Shown piece by piece: positions 7,918 to 19,890 of a stretch of DNA of 64,000 nt (position 1 is its first letter; the number at the start of each line of letters is the position of its first letter). The translations under genes and the position numbers were made by a program. Source of the stretch: Hyphomicrobiales bacterium (GTDB lineage: Bacteria; Pseudomonadota; Alphaproteobacteria; Rhizobiales; Rhizobiaceae); NCBI GenBank assembly GCA_900470195.1, contig UEIJ01000024.1:295438-359437 (forward strand), given 5' to 3'. The notes beneath the pieces were generated by a model, which made no database searches, was not told the origin of the DNA, and saw only the letters and a program-made list of their open reading frames with translations.

Positions 7918-8919
7918 GTGGGATCGCTGCTACTCAAATCGGTACACAAGCGCTACGGTGCGCAGGAAGTCCTGAAAGACATCAATCTGGAAGTGCAGGA
8001 TGGGGAGTTCATCATCTTCGTCGGACCTTCCGGCTGCGGCAAGTCAACGCTGCTGCGCTCCATTGCCGGCCTGGAAGACGTTTCCTCCGGTCAGGTGCTC
8101 ATCAATGGTGAGGACGTAACCGTCACGCCGCCCTCCAAGCGCGGCATTGCGATGGTGTTCCAGTCCTATGCGCTTTACCCGCATTTGTCGGTCAAGGACA
8201 ATATGGGGCTTGGACTCAAGCAGGCAGGCGCGCCCAAGGCTGAAATCGAAACGCGCGTGTCCAAGGCCTCCGCGATGCTGTCGCTCGATCCTTATCTGGC
8301 CCGGCGTCCGGCCGAAATGTCGGGTGGCCAGCGCCAGCGCGTTGCAATTGGCCGCGCACTTGTGCGCGAACCGGAGCTGTTCCTGTTCGATGAACCGCTA
8401 TCGAACCTCGATGCAGCACTTCGCGTCCAGACGCGGCTCGAGATTGCCAAGCTGCACCGCGAACTCAAGGCGACGATGATCTATGTCACGCACGATCAGG
8501 TCGAGGCCATGACGCTGGCCGACCGCATCGTCGTTCTCAATGCCGGCCGGATCGAGCAGGTCGGCTCGCCGATGGAGCTCTATAACAAGCCGGACAATCT
8601 CTTTGTCGCGGGCTTTATCGGTTCGCCACAGATGAATTTCGTTGACGGCACCCGCATCGGCGACGCCGGGGCGAAGACGGTCGGTATCCGGCCTGAGCAT
8701 ATTTCCGTCAGCCGCGACAGCGGCAGATGGAAAGGCAAGGTCATCCATGCCGAACATCTTGGCGCCGACACGATCCTTTACGTCGAAACAGAAGCAGCGG
8801 GTCTGATCACAGTGCGGCTCTTCGGCGAGCATCACTACAATGAAGACGACGTGATCTTCATCACACCCGATGACGGCAAGGTGCATCGGTTCGATGCGAA
8901 CGGCAAGGCGATCCGCTAG
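7918..8919 (+). CDS. Sugar ABC transporter ATP-binding protein (UgpC/MsmK-like)
   Basis: 333-residue ATPase. Walker A is GPSGCGKST (about residues 38-46), the signature is [15 protein letters not shown], Walker B is [14 protein letters not shown], and the switch His is in [12 protein letters not shown]-terminal TOBE-type regulatory domain (from about residue 235) marks it as a CUT1 ATPase. Translation starts at a GTG 13 bases after the Gfo/Idh gene, preceded by AAGGGAA. It is the last gene of the operon, followed by a terminator. Confidence 0.93.
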   Translation: MGSLLLKSVHKRYGAQEVLKDINLEVQDGEFIIFVGPSGCGKSTLLRSIAGLEDVSSGQVLINGEDVTVTPPSKRGIAMVFQSYALYPHLSVKDNMGLGLKQAGAPKAEIETRVSKASAMLSLDPYLARRPAEMSGGQRQRVAIGRALVREPELFLFDEPLSNLDAALRVQTRLEIAKLHRELKATMIYVTHDQVEAMTLADRIVVLNAGRIEQVGSPMELYNKPDNLFVAGFIGSPQMNFVDGTRIGDAGAKTVGIRPEHISVSRDSGRWKGKVIHAEHLGADTILYVETEAAGLITVRLFGEHHYNEDDVIFITPDDGKVHRFDANGKAIR

Positions 8920-8943
8920 ACCCAAATGTCGTAGTTTCTATTG

Positions 8944-8975
8944 AAGCCGTACCCTCGCGGGTGCGGCTTTTCTTT
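8944..8975 (+). terminator. Rho-independent terminator of the sugar operon
   Basis: Arms AAGCCGTACCC and GGGTGCGGCTT (one G-T pair) around a TCGC loop, followed by TTCTTTT, 24 bases after the ATPase stop. Confidence 0.88.
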
Positions 8976-9064
8976 TGGAGAATCGGCGTCGTCCGGTGGC
9001 TGCAATTCGTGCCGGGCCTATATGGACAAAACGCCTCACGCGGTATCGTCAGTGATGGCGGGAT

Positions 9065-9099
9065 GGCTCGAACGAGCCGGAATAGTACCAATTGGTACT
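9065..9099. promoter_or_regulatory. Two adjacent perfect palindromes upstream of the bkd operon
   Basis: GGCTCGAACGAGCC (9065-9078) and AGTACCAATTGGTACT (9084-9099) are both perfect dyads five bases apart, in the 566-base gap before the bkd genes. They look like protein binding sites. The second shares CAATTGGTAC with the control region at 3316, so it could belong to the GntR/UTRA regulon. Confidence 0.5.
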
Positions 9100-10718
<1,619 letters not shown>

Positions 10719-10721
10719 TCC

Positions 10722-11735
10722 ATGACGAAAATGACCATGATCGAGGCGATCCAGAACGCGCACGATATCGCCATGGAACGCGATAAAAACGTCGTCGTGT
10801 TCGGAGAAGATGTGGGTTATTTCGGCGGTGTTTTCCGCTGTACGGCTGGCCTCCAGAAGAAATACGGCAAGGAACGCTGCTTTGACGCGCCGATCAGCGA
10901 GCTCGGCATCGTCGGCACCGCCATCGGCATGGCCGCTTACGGCCTTCGCCCCTGTATCGAAGTGCAGTTTGCGGACTATGTTTACCCGGCCTATGACCAG
11001 ATCGTTTCGGAGGCGGCGCGCCTGCGCTATCGCTCGGCGGGCGAGTTCACCTGTCCCATCGTCATCCGCATGCCGTCCGGCGGCGGCATCTATGGTGGGC
11101 AGACGCACAGCCAGAGCCCGGAAGCGTTGTTTACCCACGTATCGGGCCTAAAGACCGTCATGCCATCCACGCCCGCTGATGCGAAGGGCCTGCTGCTGGC
11201 GGCGATCGAAGACCCCGACCCGGTTATCATGTTCGAGCCGAAGCGTCTTTATAACGGGCCTTTCGACGGGCATCATGACCGCCCGGTAACATCGTGGAAA
11301 AAACATGATCTCGGTGATGTTCCGGAAGGCTACTACACCGTGCCGCTTGGCAAGGCCGCTATCCGCCGCGAAGGCAGCGACGTGACGGTGCTCGCCTATG
11401 GCACGATGGTTCATGTGGCGCTCGCCGCCGCCGAGGAAACCGGCGTTGACGCGGAGGTAATCGATCTTCGCACACTTCTGCCGCTCGACACCGAAACCAT
11501 CATGGCGTCGGTCAAGAAGACAGGGCGTTGCGTGATCGTGCACGAGGCAACGCTGACCTGCGGCTACGGCGCGGAACTTGCCGCACTCGTGCAGCGCGAT
11601 TGCTTCTACCATCTGGAAGCGCCGATCATCCGTGTCACCGGCTGGGACACGCCTTACCCGCATGCGCAGGAATGGGCTTATTTCCCCGGTCCGAACCGGG
11701 TGGGCCGAGCGCTTACATCGATCATGGAAGCCTGA
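10722..11735 (+). CDS. bkdA2: Branched-chain 2-oxoacid dehydrogenase E1 beta subunit
   Basis: 337-residue transketolase-like beta subunit forming the heterotetrameric E1 component. Family features include GEDVGYFGGVF (about residues 28-38), FDAPISELGIVGTAIGMA and EVQFADYVYPAYDQIVSEAARLRYRS. The C-terminal transketolase domain holds HEATLTCGYGAELAA and the typical RVTGWDTPYPHAQEWAY. Second gene of the bkd operon, 12 bases before bkdB. Length fits the family (about 339). Confidence 0.96.
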   Translation: MTKMTMIEAIQNAHDIAMERDKNVVVFGEDVGYFGGVFRCTAGLQKKYGKERCFDAPISELGIVGTAIGMAAYGLRPCIEVQFADYVYPAYDQIVSEAARLRYRSAGEFTCPIVIRMPSGGGIYGGQTHSQSPEALFTHVSGLKTVMPSTPADAKGLLLAAIEDPDPVIMFEPKRLYNGPFDGHHDRPVTSWKKHDLGDVPEGYYTVPLGKAAIRREGSDVTVLAYGTMVHVALAAAEETGVDAEVIDLRTLLPLDTETIMASVKKTGRCVIVHEATLTCGYGAELAALVQRDCFYHLEAPIIRVTGWDTPYPHAQEWAYFPGPNRVGRALTSIMEA

Positions 11736-11747
11736 GGGGAGGACAAC

Positions 11748-13052
11748 ATGGCTCATTTTACGATCAAGCTCCCCGATGTTGGTGAAGGCGTTGCCGAGGC
11801 CGAACTTGTCGAATGGCATGTGAAGGTTGGCGATATCGTGCGCGAGGACGATCTTCTCGCAGCCGTCATGACCGACAAGGCAACGGTGGAAATTCCCTCA
11901 TCACGCGGCGGCAAGGTTATCGTCATAAATGGTGAAGTGGGCGAGAAGATTGCGGTCGGGTCCGAACTGGTCCGGCTGGAGATCGAGGGTACCGCGACGG
12001 AAGAAAAGACTGAGGAAAAACCGGTCCCGGCTGAGGTTGAAACAGCCAAGCCGCAACCGGCACCAGTCACGGAAGCACCTGTTCTGTTGCAGACGCCGGT
12101 TCCTCCGAAACCCGCCGCACCGAAGCGCGAAGCCGCAAGCCGCCCATTCTCCGGCGCTGGCCCGGTTCGTCAGGAAGGTGAAAAGCCGCTTGCGACGCCT
12201 TCCGTCCGGCTGCGCGCCCGTGATGCGGGCGTCGATCTGCGCCGGGTTCGCGGCACCGGTCCGGCGGGACGCATCACGCATGATGATCTCGACCTCTATT
12301 TCCAGCAGGAAACCGGCGCGGCTCCCGCTCTATCCGGCTACGCGACCGACACCTCGGTCAATGAGATCAAGGTCATCGGTCTTCGCCGCAAGATTGCCGA
12401 ACGCATGGCGGAGGCCAAGCGCCACATTCCGCATATCACCATCGTCGAAGAGGTTGATGTTACGCAGTTGGAAGAACTGCGCAGCGGCCTCAACAACGAA
12501 AAGAAAGAAGGGCGTCCGCGCCTCACGCTTCTGCCGTTTATCATCCGGGCAATCGTGAAAGCGGTGAAGGAGCAGCCGGGCCTCAACGCGCATTTCGATG
12601 ATGAGGCCGACATTATCCGGCAGTTCGGCGGCGTGCATGTCGGCATTGCCACGCAGACGCCGAACGGCCTGATCGTGCCGGTGGTGCGCCACGCGGAAAG
12701 CATGAGCGTGTTTGCGGCAGCTTCCGAATTGGCGCGCGTTACCGATGCGGCGCGCAACGGCACCGCCAAGCGGGAGGAACTGACCGGCTCCACCATCACC
12801 ATCACGTCGCTCGGTCCTCTAGGTGCAATAGCCACGACTCCGATCATCAATCGTCCGGAAGTCGCGATTGTGGGCATCAACAAGATGGCCGTGCGCCCCA
12901 TGTGGGACGGGGTGCAATTCGTGCCGCGCAAGATGATGAACCTGTCATGCAGTTTCGACCATCGCGTGATCGACGGCTGGGATGCGGCGGTTTTCGTGCA
13001 GAAGCTGAAAAGACTTCTGGAAACGCCTGCGATGATTTTTGTAGAAGGCTGA
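11748..13052 (+). CDS. bkdB: Branched-chain 2-oxoacid dehydrogenase E2 (dihydrolipoyl transacylase)
   Basis: 434-residue core enzyme with three parts: a lipoyl domain (about residues 1-78, lipoylated Lys44 in MTDKATVEI), a flexible Pro/Ala/Glu linker (about 80-135), a peripheral-subunit-binding domain (LATPSVRLRARDAGVDLRRV, about 145-185), and the acyltransferase domain (about 205-434). The catalytic motif is DHRVIDGWDA near residue 405. It transfers branched acyl groups to CoA. GGGGAGGACAAC precedes the ATG. Single lipoyl domain as usual for this E2 type. Confidence 0.96.
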   Translation: MAHFTIKLPDVGEGVAEAELVEWHVKVGDIVREDDLLAAVMTDKATVEIPSSRGGKVIVINGEVGEKIAVGSELVRLEIEGTATEEKTEEKPVPAEVETAKPQPAPVTEAPVLLQTPVPPKPAAPKREAASRPFSGAGPVRQEGEKPLATPSVRLRARDAGVDLRRVRGTGPAGRITHDDLDLYFQQETGAAPALSGYATDTSVNEIKVIGLRRKIAERMAEAKRHIPHITIVEEVDVTQLEELRSGLNNEKKEGRPRLTLLPFIIRAIVKAVKEQPGLNAHFDDEADIIRQFGGVHVGIATQTPNGLIVPVVRHAESMSVFAAASELARVTDAARNGTAKREELTGSTITITSLGPLGAIATTPIINRPEVAIVGINKMAVRPMWDGVQFVPRKMMNLSCSFDHRVIDGWDAAVFVQKLKRLLETPAMIFVEG

Positions 13053-13056
13053 TCGA

Positions 13057-14439
<1,383 letters not shown>

Positions 14440-14451
<12 letters not shown>

Positions 14452-15201
14452 TGATTTACGCTCGTGCCGCCAGAGAAAAATGGCGGCACCGGCAACCATG
14501 GCCGCAAGCGCGAACCAGGTGATTGCATAGGAAAGATGGCTGTTGCGGAATTTCACGACCGTCAGCCCGCCGATGGGAAGCGCTCCGGCAGCGGAATTTG
14601 CGTCGGCATCGATGAAATAGGGCGCGACCTGACCCAGATTGAGCTTCTGCGCAAAGGCTGCAACATCGCGCGAGTTCCAGTCGTTACGCGTCGGATCGTT
14701 GGGGCGCAGGAAAAACCCGTCCGGTTCCGGCATACGCAACAGTCCGGTTACGGCGGTCTCTCCGGCAATCTGCGTTTCGTGGCGCGAAGACGGATCGCGC
14801 CTGTCGCTCGGAACAAAGCCGCGATTGATGAAAGTCAGCGCGCCGTCAGACGAGCGCATCGGTGTCAGAACCCAATAACCCGCACCGCGTTCGGTCAATG
14901 CATGGACCAGCACTTCCTTGTCATTCAGATAAGTGCCTGTAAGCGTTACATGACGGTACTCGTCATCCTTCTGGTTGACGTTGGCCCAGTCATCTTTTCC
15001 GGGCGCTGCGACCGGTTCGGCATGCACTCGCGCATCGACCCTTTCAATAAGATCGAGCTTCCATTGCAGGCGCTCCACCTGCCAGATGCCGAGCCCCATG
15101 AATATAACGAAGAAAACCGCGCCCAGCACCGAAATCAGGCCGAGGAAGAAACGCGAGGAAGTCTTCTGGACGGGGTTTTCGTTTTGGGGGGAGGGCATCA
15201 T
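14440..15201 (-). CDS. SURF1 family cytochrome oxidase biogenesis protein
   Basis: 253-residue protein with one membrane segment at about residues 17-40 and one at about 222-244, flanking a periplasmic domain, the classic SURF1 layout. Family motifs visible are GIWQVERLQWKLDLIERVDAR near the first segment and the GAGYWVLTP and FINRGFVP strands. SURF1 proteins help haem A insertion into terminal oxidases and are usually encoded in cox or cyo operons. Here no oxidase gene adjoins it, which is unusual. The first two codons are both ATG; either could be the start. Converges with lpd, overlapping by 12 bases. Confidence 0.9.
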
Positions 15202-15376
15202 CCTGTCCTTCGATCACGGCAGCCACAGAGCCTGAGGGAGAAAGTGGCCTTCTATAGCAAAAATGCAATGGCGATAAAGGGCAGAACCACAAAAGAACGT
15301 GATTGCTGAACTTGTCATCTGCGAGCCGGATTTTCCATAGTGGCGGAAAGAGAATCGAACCATTTCTGAAAAGTAG

Positions 15377-16612
15377 ATGAAGATGACGGATTGCATCGTT
15401 GTGGGTGCCGGTATGGTTGGCGTCGGAGCTGCGCTCGCCTTGCAGGAAAGGGGCAGGTCCGTTCTTCTCGTCGATCGAAGCGGTCCGGGAGCGGAAACGA
15501 GCTATGGCAATGCCGGAATTATCCAGACCGAAGCCGTCAGCCCATATGCCTTGCCCCGCGCACCTCTGCAACTGTTGAAGGCTGCATTCGGCGCCAATAA
15601 TCAGGTCGCTTGGCGGCTTCGCGATATGCCGGGCCAAATCGACCCGTTGTGGCGCTACTGGCATAATTCGGAAGCGGGGCGTCACCGCACGGCATCGCAG
15701 TTCTATGCACGCATGATCCGGCGCGCCAGCGACGATCATGCGCCCCTGATCGAAGCGTCGGGCGCGGAAAACCTTATCAGGCGGACCGGATTGCGTGAGC
15801 TGCATCGTTCTGCCCGAACGTTCGATCTTTCCGCGCGTGACGCGGAACTGAAGAAACAGGAATTTGGCGTCGCCAGCATCATCGAGGACAGCAAGGCCGT
15901 GCAGACTGCCGAACCATCCTTGAAGGCAGATCTCGCCGGGGCCATCCACTGGACAGATCCATGGTCGTGTTCCGACCCCGGTGCGCTTGTCCAGTCCTAT
16001 GCCAGCCTGTTCGTCCGGCGCGGCGGCGTCTTCCTGCACGGCGATGCGCAAAGCTTGCGGCAGGATGGTTCTGGCTGGCAGATCGATACGACGGAAGGAC
16101 CTCATAGTGCGCGTCAAGCCGTGCTTGCCCTCGGTCCGTGGAGCCCGGAAATCCTTCGCACCTTCGGTTGTAAAATACCGCTGGTTATCAAGCGCGGATA
16201 CCATCAGCATTTTTCCGGCGCTGGACCGAAGGTGCCTGCTCTGGACGTGAGCAATTCGACTGTCGCAACGCCGATGCGCGCCGGGTTACGCATCCTGACC
16301 GGGGCCGAGCTGACACCTCTGGGCAGCGTGGCACGGCACAAGCAATTGAACAGGTCTGTCAAGGCCATAGGTGAGCTTTTCGATATAGGCGCACCCGTGG
16401 AGCACACGCCATGGTTCGGCAGCCGCCCCTGTATGCCAAGAATGCTGCCGGTCGTTGCGGAAGCCCCGCGACACAAGGGCTTATGGCTGAATTTCGGGCA
16501 TGGTCATCAGGGTTTCACGCTTGGGCCGACGACCGGGCGAATTCTGGCGGAGCGTATGACCGGTGAAGGAAAGGACGCTGAACTCTATAGCGCGCTCAAT
16601 CTTCCGCGCTGA
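15377..16612 (+). CDS. FAD-dependent D-amino acid dehydrogenase-like oxidoreductase (DAO family)
   Basis: 411-residue flavoprotein. The FAD-binding motif CIVVGAGMVGVGAALALQERGRSVLLVDR opens it (residues 5-33), followed by ETSYGNAGII as in DadA, and C-terminal NFGHGHQGFTLGPTTGRILAE, which is the second FAD contact of the family. It probably deaminates D-amino acids or a related amine, feeding electrons to the quinone pool. It stands alone, divergent from the SURF1 gene. A second ATG two codons in is an equally likely start. The substrate cannot be decided from sequence. Confidence 0.88.
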   Translation: MKMTDCIVVGAGMVGVGAALALQERGRSVLLVDRSGPGAETSYGNAGIIQTEAVSPYALPRAPLQLLKAAFGANNQVAWRLRDMPGQIDPLWRYWHNSEAGRHRTASQFYARMIRRASDDHAPLIEASGAENLIRRTGLRELHRSARTFDLSARDAELKKQEFGVASIIEDSKAVQTAEPSLKADLAGAIHWTDPWSCSDPGALVQSYASLFVRRGGVFLHGDAQSLRQDGSGWQIDTTEGPHSARQAVLALGPWSPEILRTFGCKIPLVIKRGYHQHFSGAGPKVPALDVSNSTVATPMRAGLRILTGAELTPLGSVARHKQLNRSVKAIGELFDIGAPVEHTPWFGSRPCMPRMLPVVAEAPRHKGLWLNFGHGHQGFTLGPTTGRILAERMTGEGKDAELYSALNLPR

Positions 16613-16633
16613 ACAGCTTGGCGGTCAAAATTA

Positions 16634-16670
16634 CAGCGCCTGCCGCATTCGCTTTGAATGCGTGGCGCTG
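16634..16670. other. Strong stem-loop after the flavoprotein gene
   Basis: Outer arms CAGCGCC / GGCGCTG (7 bp) and inner arms CGCATTC / GAATGCG (7 bp) around a five-base loop GCTTT with a small internal bulge. No T run follows, so a terminator function is uncertain. Confidence 0.5.
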
Positions 16671-16698
16671 AGCAAGAGTTCAATATATCGCTTCGTTA

Positions 16699-16884
16699 TC
16701 AGGCAAGTTTATGGATTTTGCGTCTGCGGTGAGAATAGCCGCCCTTCGACAGGCGCAATACGTTGCAAACCTGTGTCTTGTCTTCCGAAGGCTTCGGCAT
16801 CTGCTCATGGATGCGCCGCAAAATCTGCTGTGTAACTGTGCGTTCCTTATCGCTCGCGGCAGGACCGATAATAATGCTTTTCAT
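16699..16884 (-). CDS. Small hypothetical basic protein
   Basis: 61-residue ORF starting MKSIIIGPAASDKERTV and ending in a basic tail (HRRRKIHKLA). GGGAGA lies eight bases before the ATG, and the frame fills a gap between two well-supported genes. No domain is recognised; the sequence is hydrophilic without membrane segments. It could be a conserved small protein of this lineage or a chance ORF. Confidence 0.4.
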   Translation of the reverse strand: MKSIIIGPAASDKERTVTQQILRRIHEQMPKPSEDKTQVCNVLRLSKGGYSHRRRKIHKLA

Positions 16885-17032
16885 CGATCATTCTCCCTGT
16901 CTTCTGTGCGCGAGACAGCTTCCGAAGCTATCTCGGCCGATTGTTAAGAATGTACGAATGAACTAAGTATTAACCAAATTTTACATCTTGACAAGCGCAC
17001 GGGCGCAACAGTCTGCAACCTATTGCAAAGCA

Positions 17033-17067
17033 TGAAGAAAAGCCGAATCGCAGGTGCGATCCGGCTT
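17033..17067 (-). terminator. Rho-independent terminator of the ftsK-like gene
   Basis: Read on the minus strand, arms AAGCCGGATCGCA and TGCGATTCGGCTT (one mismatch) are followed by TTCTTC, 24 bases after the stop codon. Confidence 0.85.
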
Positions 17068-17090
17068 CAATTCTTCATAACTCGCTATGG

Positions 17091-19580
17091 TCAGTCGCGG
17101 TTTCCGGTCAGGATTTCGCGTTTTCCCACATGATTGGCGGGGCCGACAAGTCCGTCCTTCTCCATCCGCTCGACGAGGGAGGCAGCGCGGTTATAGCCGA
17201 TGCCGAGGCGGCGCTGGATGTAGGAGGTGGAGCACTTCTTGTCCCGCATCACCACCTTGATGGCCTGTTCGTAGACATCGTCGCCATCTTCCGAGCCCAT
17301 GGAGGTTGCGTCGAAAACCGCGGCTTCCTGCGTTGCGTCTTCTTCTTCCTCGTCTTCGGTGACGGTCGCCAGATAATCCGGGCGTCCCTGTTCCTTCAGG
17401 TGGTTGACCACCTTTTCCACTTCCTCGTCGGAAACGAATGGACCATGGACACGGACGATGCGTCCGCCGCCCGCCATATGCAGCATGTCGCCCTGACCGA
17501 GAAGCTGCTCGGCACCCATTTCACCGAGGATTGTGCGGCTGTCGATCTTCGATGTGACCTGGAAGGAAATACGGGTCGGGAAGTTGGCCTTGATCGTACC
17601 GGTAATGACATCGACCGATGGGCGCTGCGTTGCCATGATGAGGTGGATACCGGCGGCGCGGGCCATTTGGGCAAGGCGCTGGACGGCGCCTTCAATGTCC
17701 TTGCCAGCAACCATCATCAGGTCGGCCATCTCGTCGATGATAACCACGATGTAAGGCATTGGCGTCAGGTCGAGTTCTTCCTGAATATAGGTAGCCTCAC
17801 CCGTTTCCTTGTCGAAGCCGGACTGTACCGTGCACATCACGGTTTCGCCCTTGCCCTTGGCGGAAGCTGCGCGGGCATTGAAGCCCTCGATATTGCGCAC
17901 GCCGAGGCGAGCCATCTTGCGATAGCGTTCCTCCATCTCGCGCACCGCCCATTTCAGGGCGACAACGGCCTTCTTCGGATCGGTAACAACCGGCGTCAGC
18001 AGGTGCGGAATGCCGTCATAGATGGACAGTTCCAGCATCTTCGGGTCGACCATGATCAGGCGGCATTCTTCCGGCTTGAAGCGGTAGAGCAGCGACAGGA
18101 TCATCGTGTTGATGGCAACCGACTTGCCTGAACCGGTGGTGCCAGCCACCAGCAAATGGGGCATCTTCGCCAGTTCCGCGATGATCGGTTCGCCGCCGAT
18201 CCCCTTGCCGAGGCAAAGCGGCAGGCGATAGTTCGACGCCTCGAATGTGCGGCTGTCGATCATTTCGCGCAGATAAACGGTTTCGCGATTGGCATTCGGC
18301 AGTTCGATACCGATGACATTACGGCCCGGAACGACCGCAACGCGGGCGGAAAGCGCCGACATGGAGCGGGCAATATCGTCGGCAAGGCCGATGACGCGCG
18401 AGGATTTGACGCCGGGTGCCGGCTCAAACTCGTATAGCGTGACGACAGGGCCGGGGCGGACATGGATGATCTCGCCGCGCACGCCGAAATCCTCCAGCAC
18501 GCTTTCCAACAATCCGGCGCTGCGCTCCAGCATTTCCTGCGTGATGACATTTCCGTCCTGTTCGGGCGGCATCTGCAAGAGGTCACGCGGCGGGAACTCA
18601 TAGGCGCCGTGAATGACGGGCGCTTCCGCACGGGGGAGGGGCTGCGGCTGGTAAAGCGCAATCGAAGGCGCGGCTTTTGCAACAGGCGCAGGCGCTTCAA
18701 TCTCCGGCTCGGGAACTTCCACTTCCTCGACGATATGCTCTTCCGCTTCTGGAACGGTCAGCACGATCTCATCTTCGGTGGCTTCACCGGCAACTTCGGG
18801 CGCGATCTCCGGCTCGGTCACGACAGGCTGTGGCGCGGGGGCATCCACCTCAGCTACTGCAACGGGCTGCGGTGGAGTCACCTCAACGGGAGCAGGGGCA
18901 ACCGGCGTTTCCGCGACAGGCTGAACAGGAGCCTCGACAACTGCTTCCGGCTGCTTGTTCCATTCGCGGATGCGGAACTGCGCCAGAATGGATTCGACCG
19001 TTGGCAAAGGCTTGCGCGGTTCCGCCGGTACAGCCGAGACGAGAGGCTCAGCAGGCACAATCGCGGTATCGATGCCGCAGCCTTCCCAGAAAGCGAAGTC
19101 GGAAAGATAGGTGAACGCCGATGGCTGCGCCGCATTAGCAGGTTCGGTGACAACAGCGACAACTTCCGGGGCGGCTTCTACAGGCGGCGCGACGACAGCA
19201 ACGGGAACCGCAGGCATTGCAGGAGGAACGGGCGCCACCGGCGAACGAACCATGCCCTGCGATACGGTTTTCTGAAGCTCGGCAACAGCCATGGGCTGAT
19301 CTTCGGCAATCTTTTCAACGCTGACCGCTGGCGAAGCCGCGGTGCCATTTGCCTGAGAGCGCTCATTGATGCTCGGCAGTTCCTCACCGCGGCGACGCAT
19401 GAGCTCGACTTCCGGCGTGCGGGTAAAGCGAACATTTTCACCGAGCGAAAAATGGATTTTCCAGGCATCATCGCTGGCAGGATTGGGGCTTCCCGTCTGG
19501 CCGCGAGGCTGCTTCGGGTCCTGAGCGTTCTCTGCACGATTTCCTGTCGATGGGGGGAAATTTTCTCTCAAATTACGCAT
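17091..19580 (-). CDS. ftsK: FtsK/SpoIIIE family DNA translocase without membrane domain
   Basis: 829-residue DNA pump. Residues 1 to about 340 are low-complexity and rich in Pro, Ala, Val and Glu; no hydrophobic membrane segment is visible, unlike canonical FtsK with four N-terminal helices. The motor follows: alpha part ([27 protein letters not shown]), Walker A GTTGSGKS (near residue 480), Walker [13 protein letters not shown] (near 612), and the RecA-like end [16 protein letters not shown]. The C-terminal winged-helix gamma domain ([25 protein letters not shown]) reads KOPS-type polarity signals. It ends in its own terminator. Probably a soluble paralogue; a full-length FtsK would then be elsewhere in the genome. 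Confidence 0.93.
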   Translation of the reverse strand: MRNLRENFPPSTGNRAENAQDPKQPRGQTGSPNPASDDAWKIHFSLGENVRFTRTPEVELMRRRGEELPSINERSQANGTAASPAVSVEKIAEDQPMAVAELQKTVSQGMVRSPVAPVPPAMPAVPVAVVAPPVEAAPEVVAVVTEPANAAQPSAFTYLSDFAFWEGCGIDTAIVPAEPLVSAVPAEPRKPLPTVESILAQFRIREWNKQPEAVVEAPVQPVAETPVAPAPVEVTPPQPVAVAEVDAPAPQPVVTEPEIAPEVAGEATEDEIVLTVPEAEEHIVEEVEVPEPEIEAPAPVAKAAPSIALYQPQPLPRAEAPVIHGAYEFPPRDLLQMPPEQDGNVITQEMLERSAGLLESVLEDFGVRGEIIHVRPGPVVTLYEFEPAPGVKSSRVIGLADDIARSMSALSARVAVVPGRNVIGIELPNANRETVYLREMIDSRTFEASNYRLPLCLGKGIGGEPIIAELAKMPHLLVAGTTGSGKSVAINTMILSLLYRFKPEECRLIMVDPKMLELSIYDGIPHLLTPVVTDPKKAVVALKWAVREMEERYRKMARLGVRNIEGFNARAASAKGKGETVMCTVQSGFDKETGEATYIQEELDLTPMPYIVVIIDEMADLMMVAGKDIEGAVQRLAQMARAAGIHLIMATQRPSVDVITGTIKANFPTRISFQVTSKIDSRTILGEMGAEQLLGQGDMLHMAGGGRIVRVHGPFVSDEEVEKVVNHLKEQGRPDYLATVTEDEEEEDATQEAAVFDATSMGSEDGDDVYEQAIKVVMRDKKCSTSYIQRRLGIGYNRAASLVERMEKDGLVGPANHVGKREILTGNRD

Positions 19581-19890
19581 GATACCTGAACCATAGATAC
19601 TGTCGCCTGAATGAGCCCAAGTAATAAAAAATGAAGGTTAACAACCCCCTTCTGAAACACCCCAAAAGACAGAAAATTCTTGCAGCCAAATCGCGCCCGT
19701 CGCAGACAGATCGCGACGCATATCACCATCGGTTGCAGCGTAAAATTAAATAAGAACAGACCTGTAAAGCACTTTCTTATATTGTTTTATAAGAACTAAA
19801 ACAATTACAGGTAGTTGTTGAAGCCTGTTAATTTTGCCATTCCGAGCAGTCCGGAAGGTGAATGCCGGTTCAAGCCGGCAGACTCACCCG
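19581..19890. promoter_or_regulatory. Intergenic region between macB and the ftsK-like gene
   Basis: No gene seen. AT-rich around 19740-19805, with a nested dyad: outer CCTGTAA (19761-19767) / TTACAGG (19805-19811) and inner TTCTTAT (19774-19780) / ATAAGAA (19789-19795). It could be the end signal of the macB transcript or part of the ftsK promoter. Confidence 0.4.

Noticed and set aside
3316..9098. Shared CAATTGGTAC as proof of a common GntR regulon
   Set aside because: Only one 10-base match, half of it a trivial palindrome; it is kept as a hypothesis, not as a feature call.
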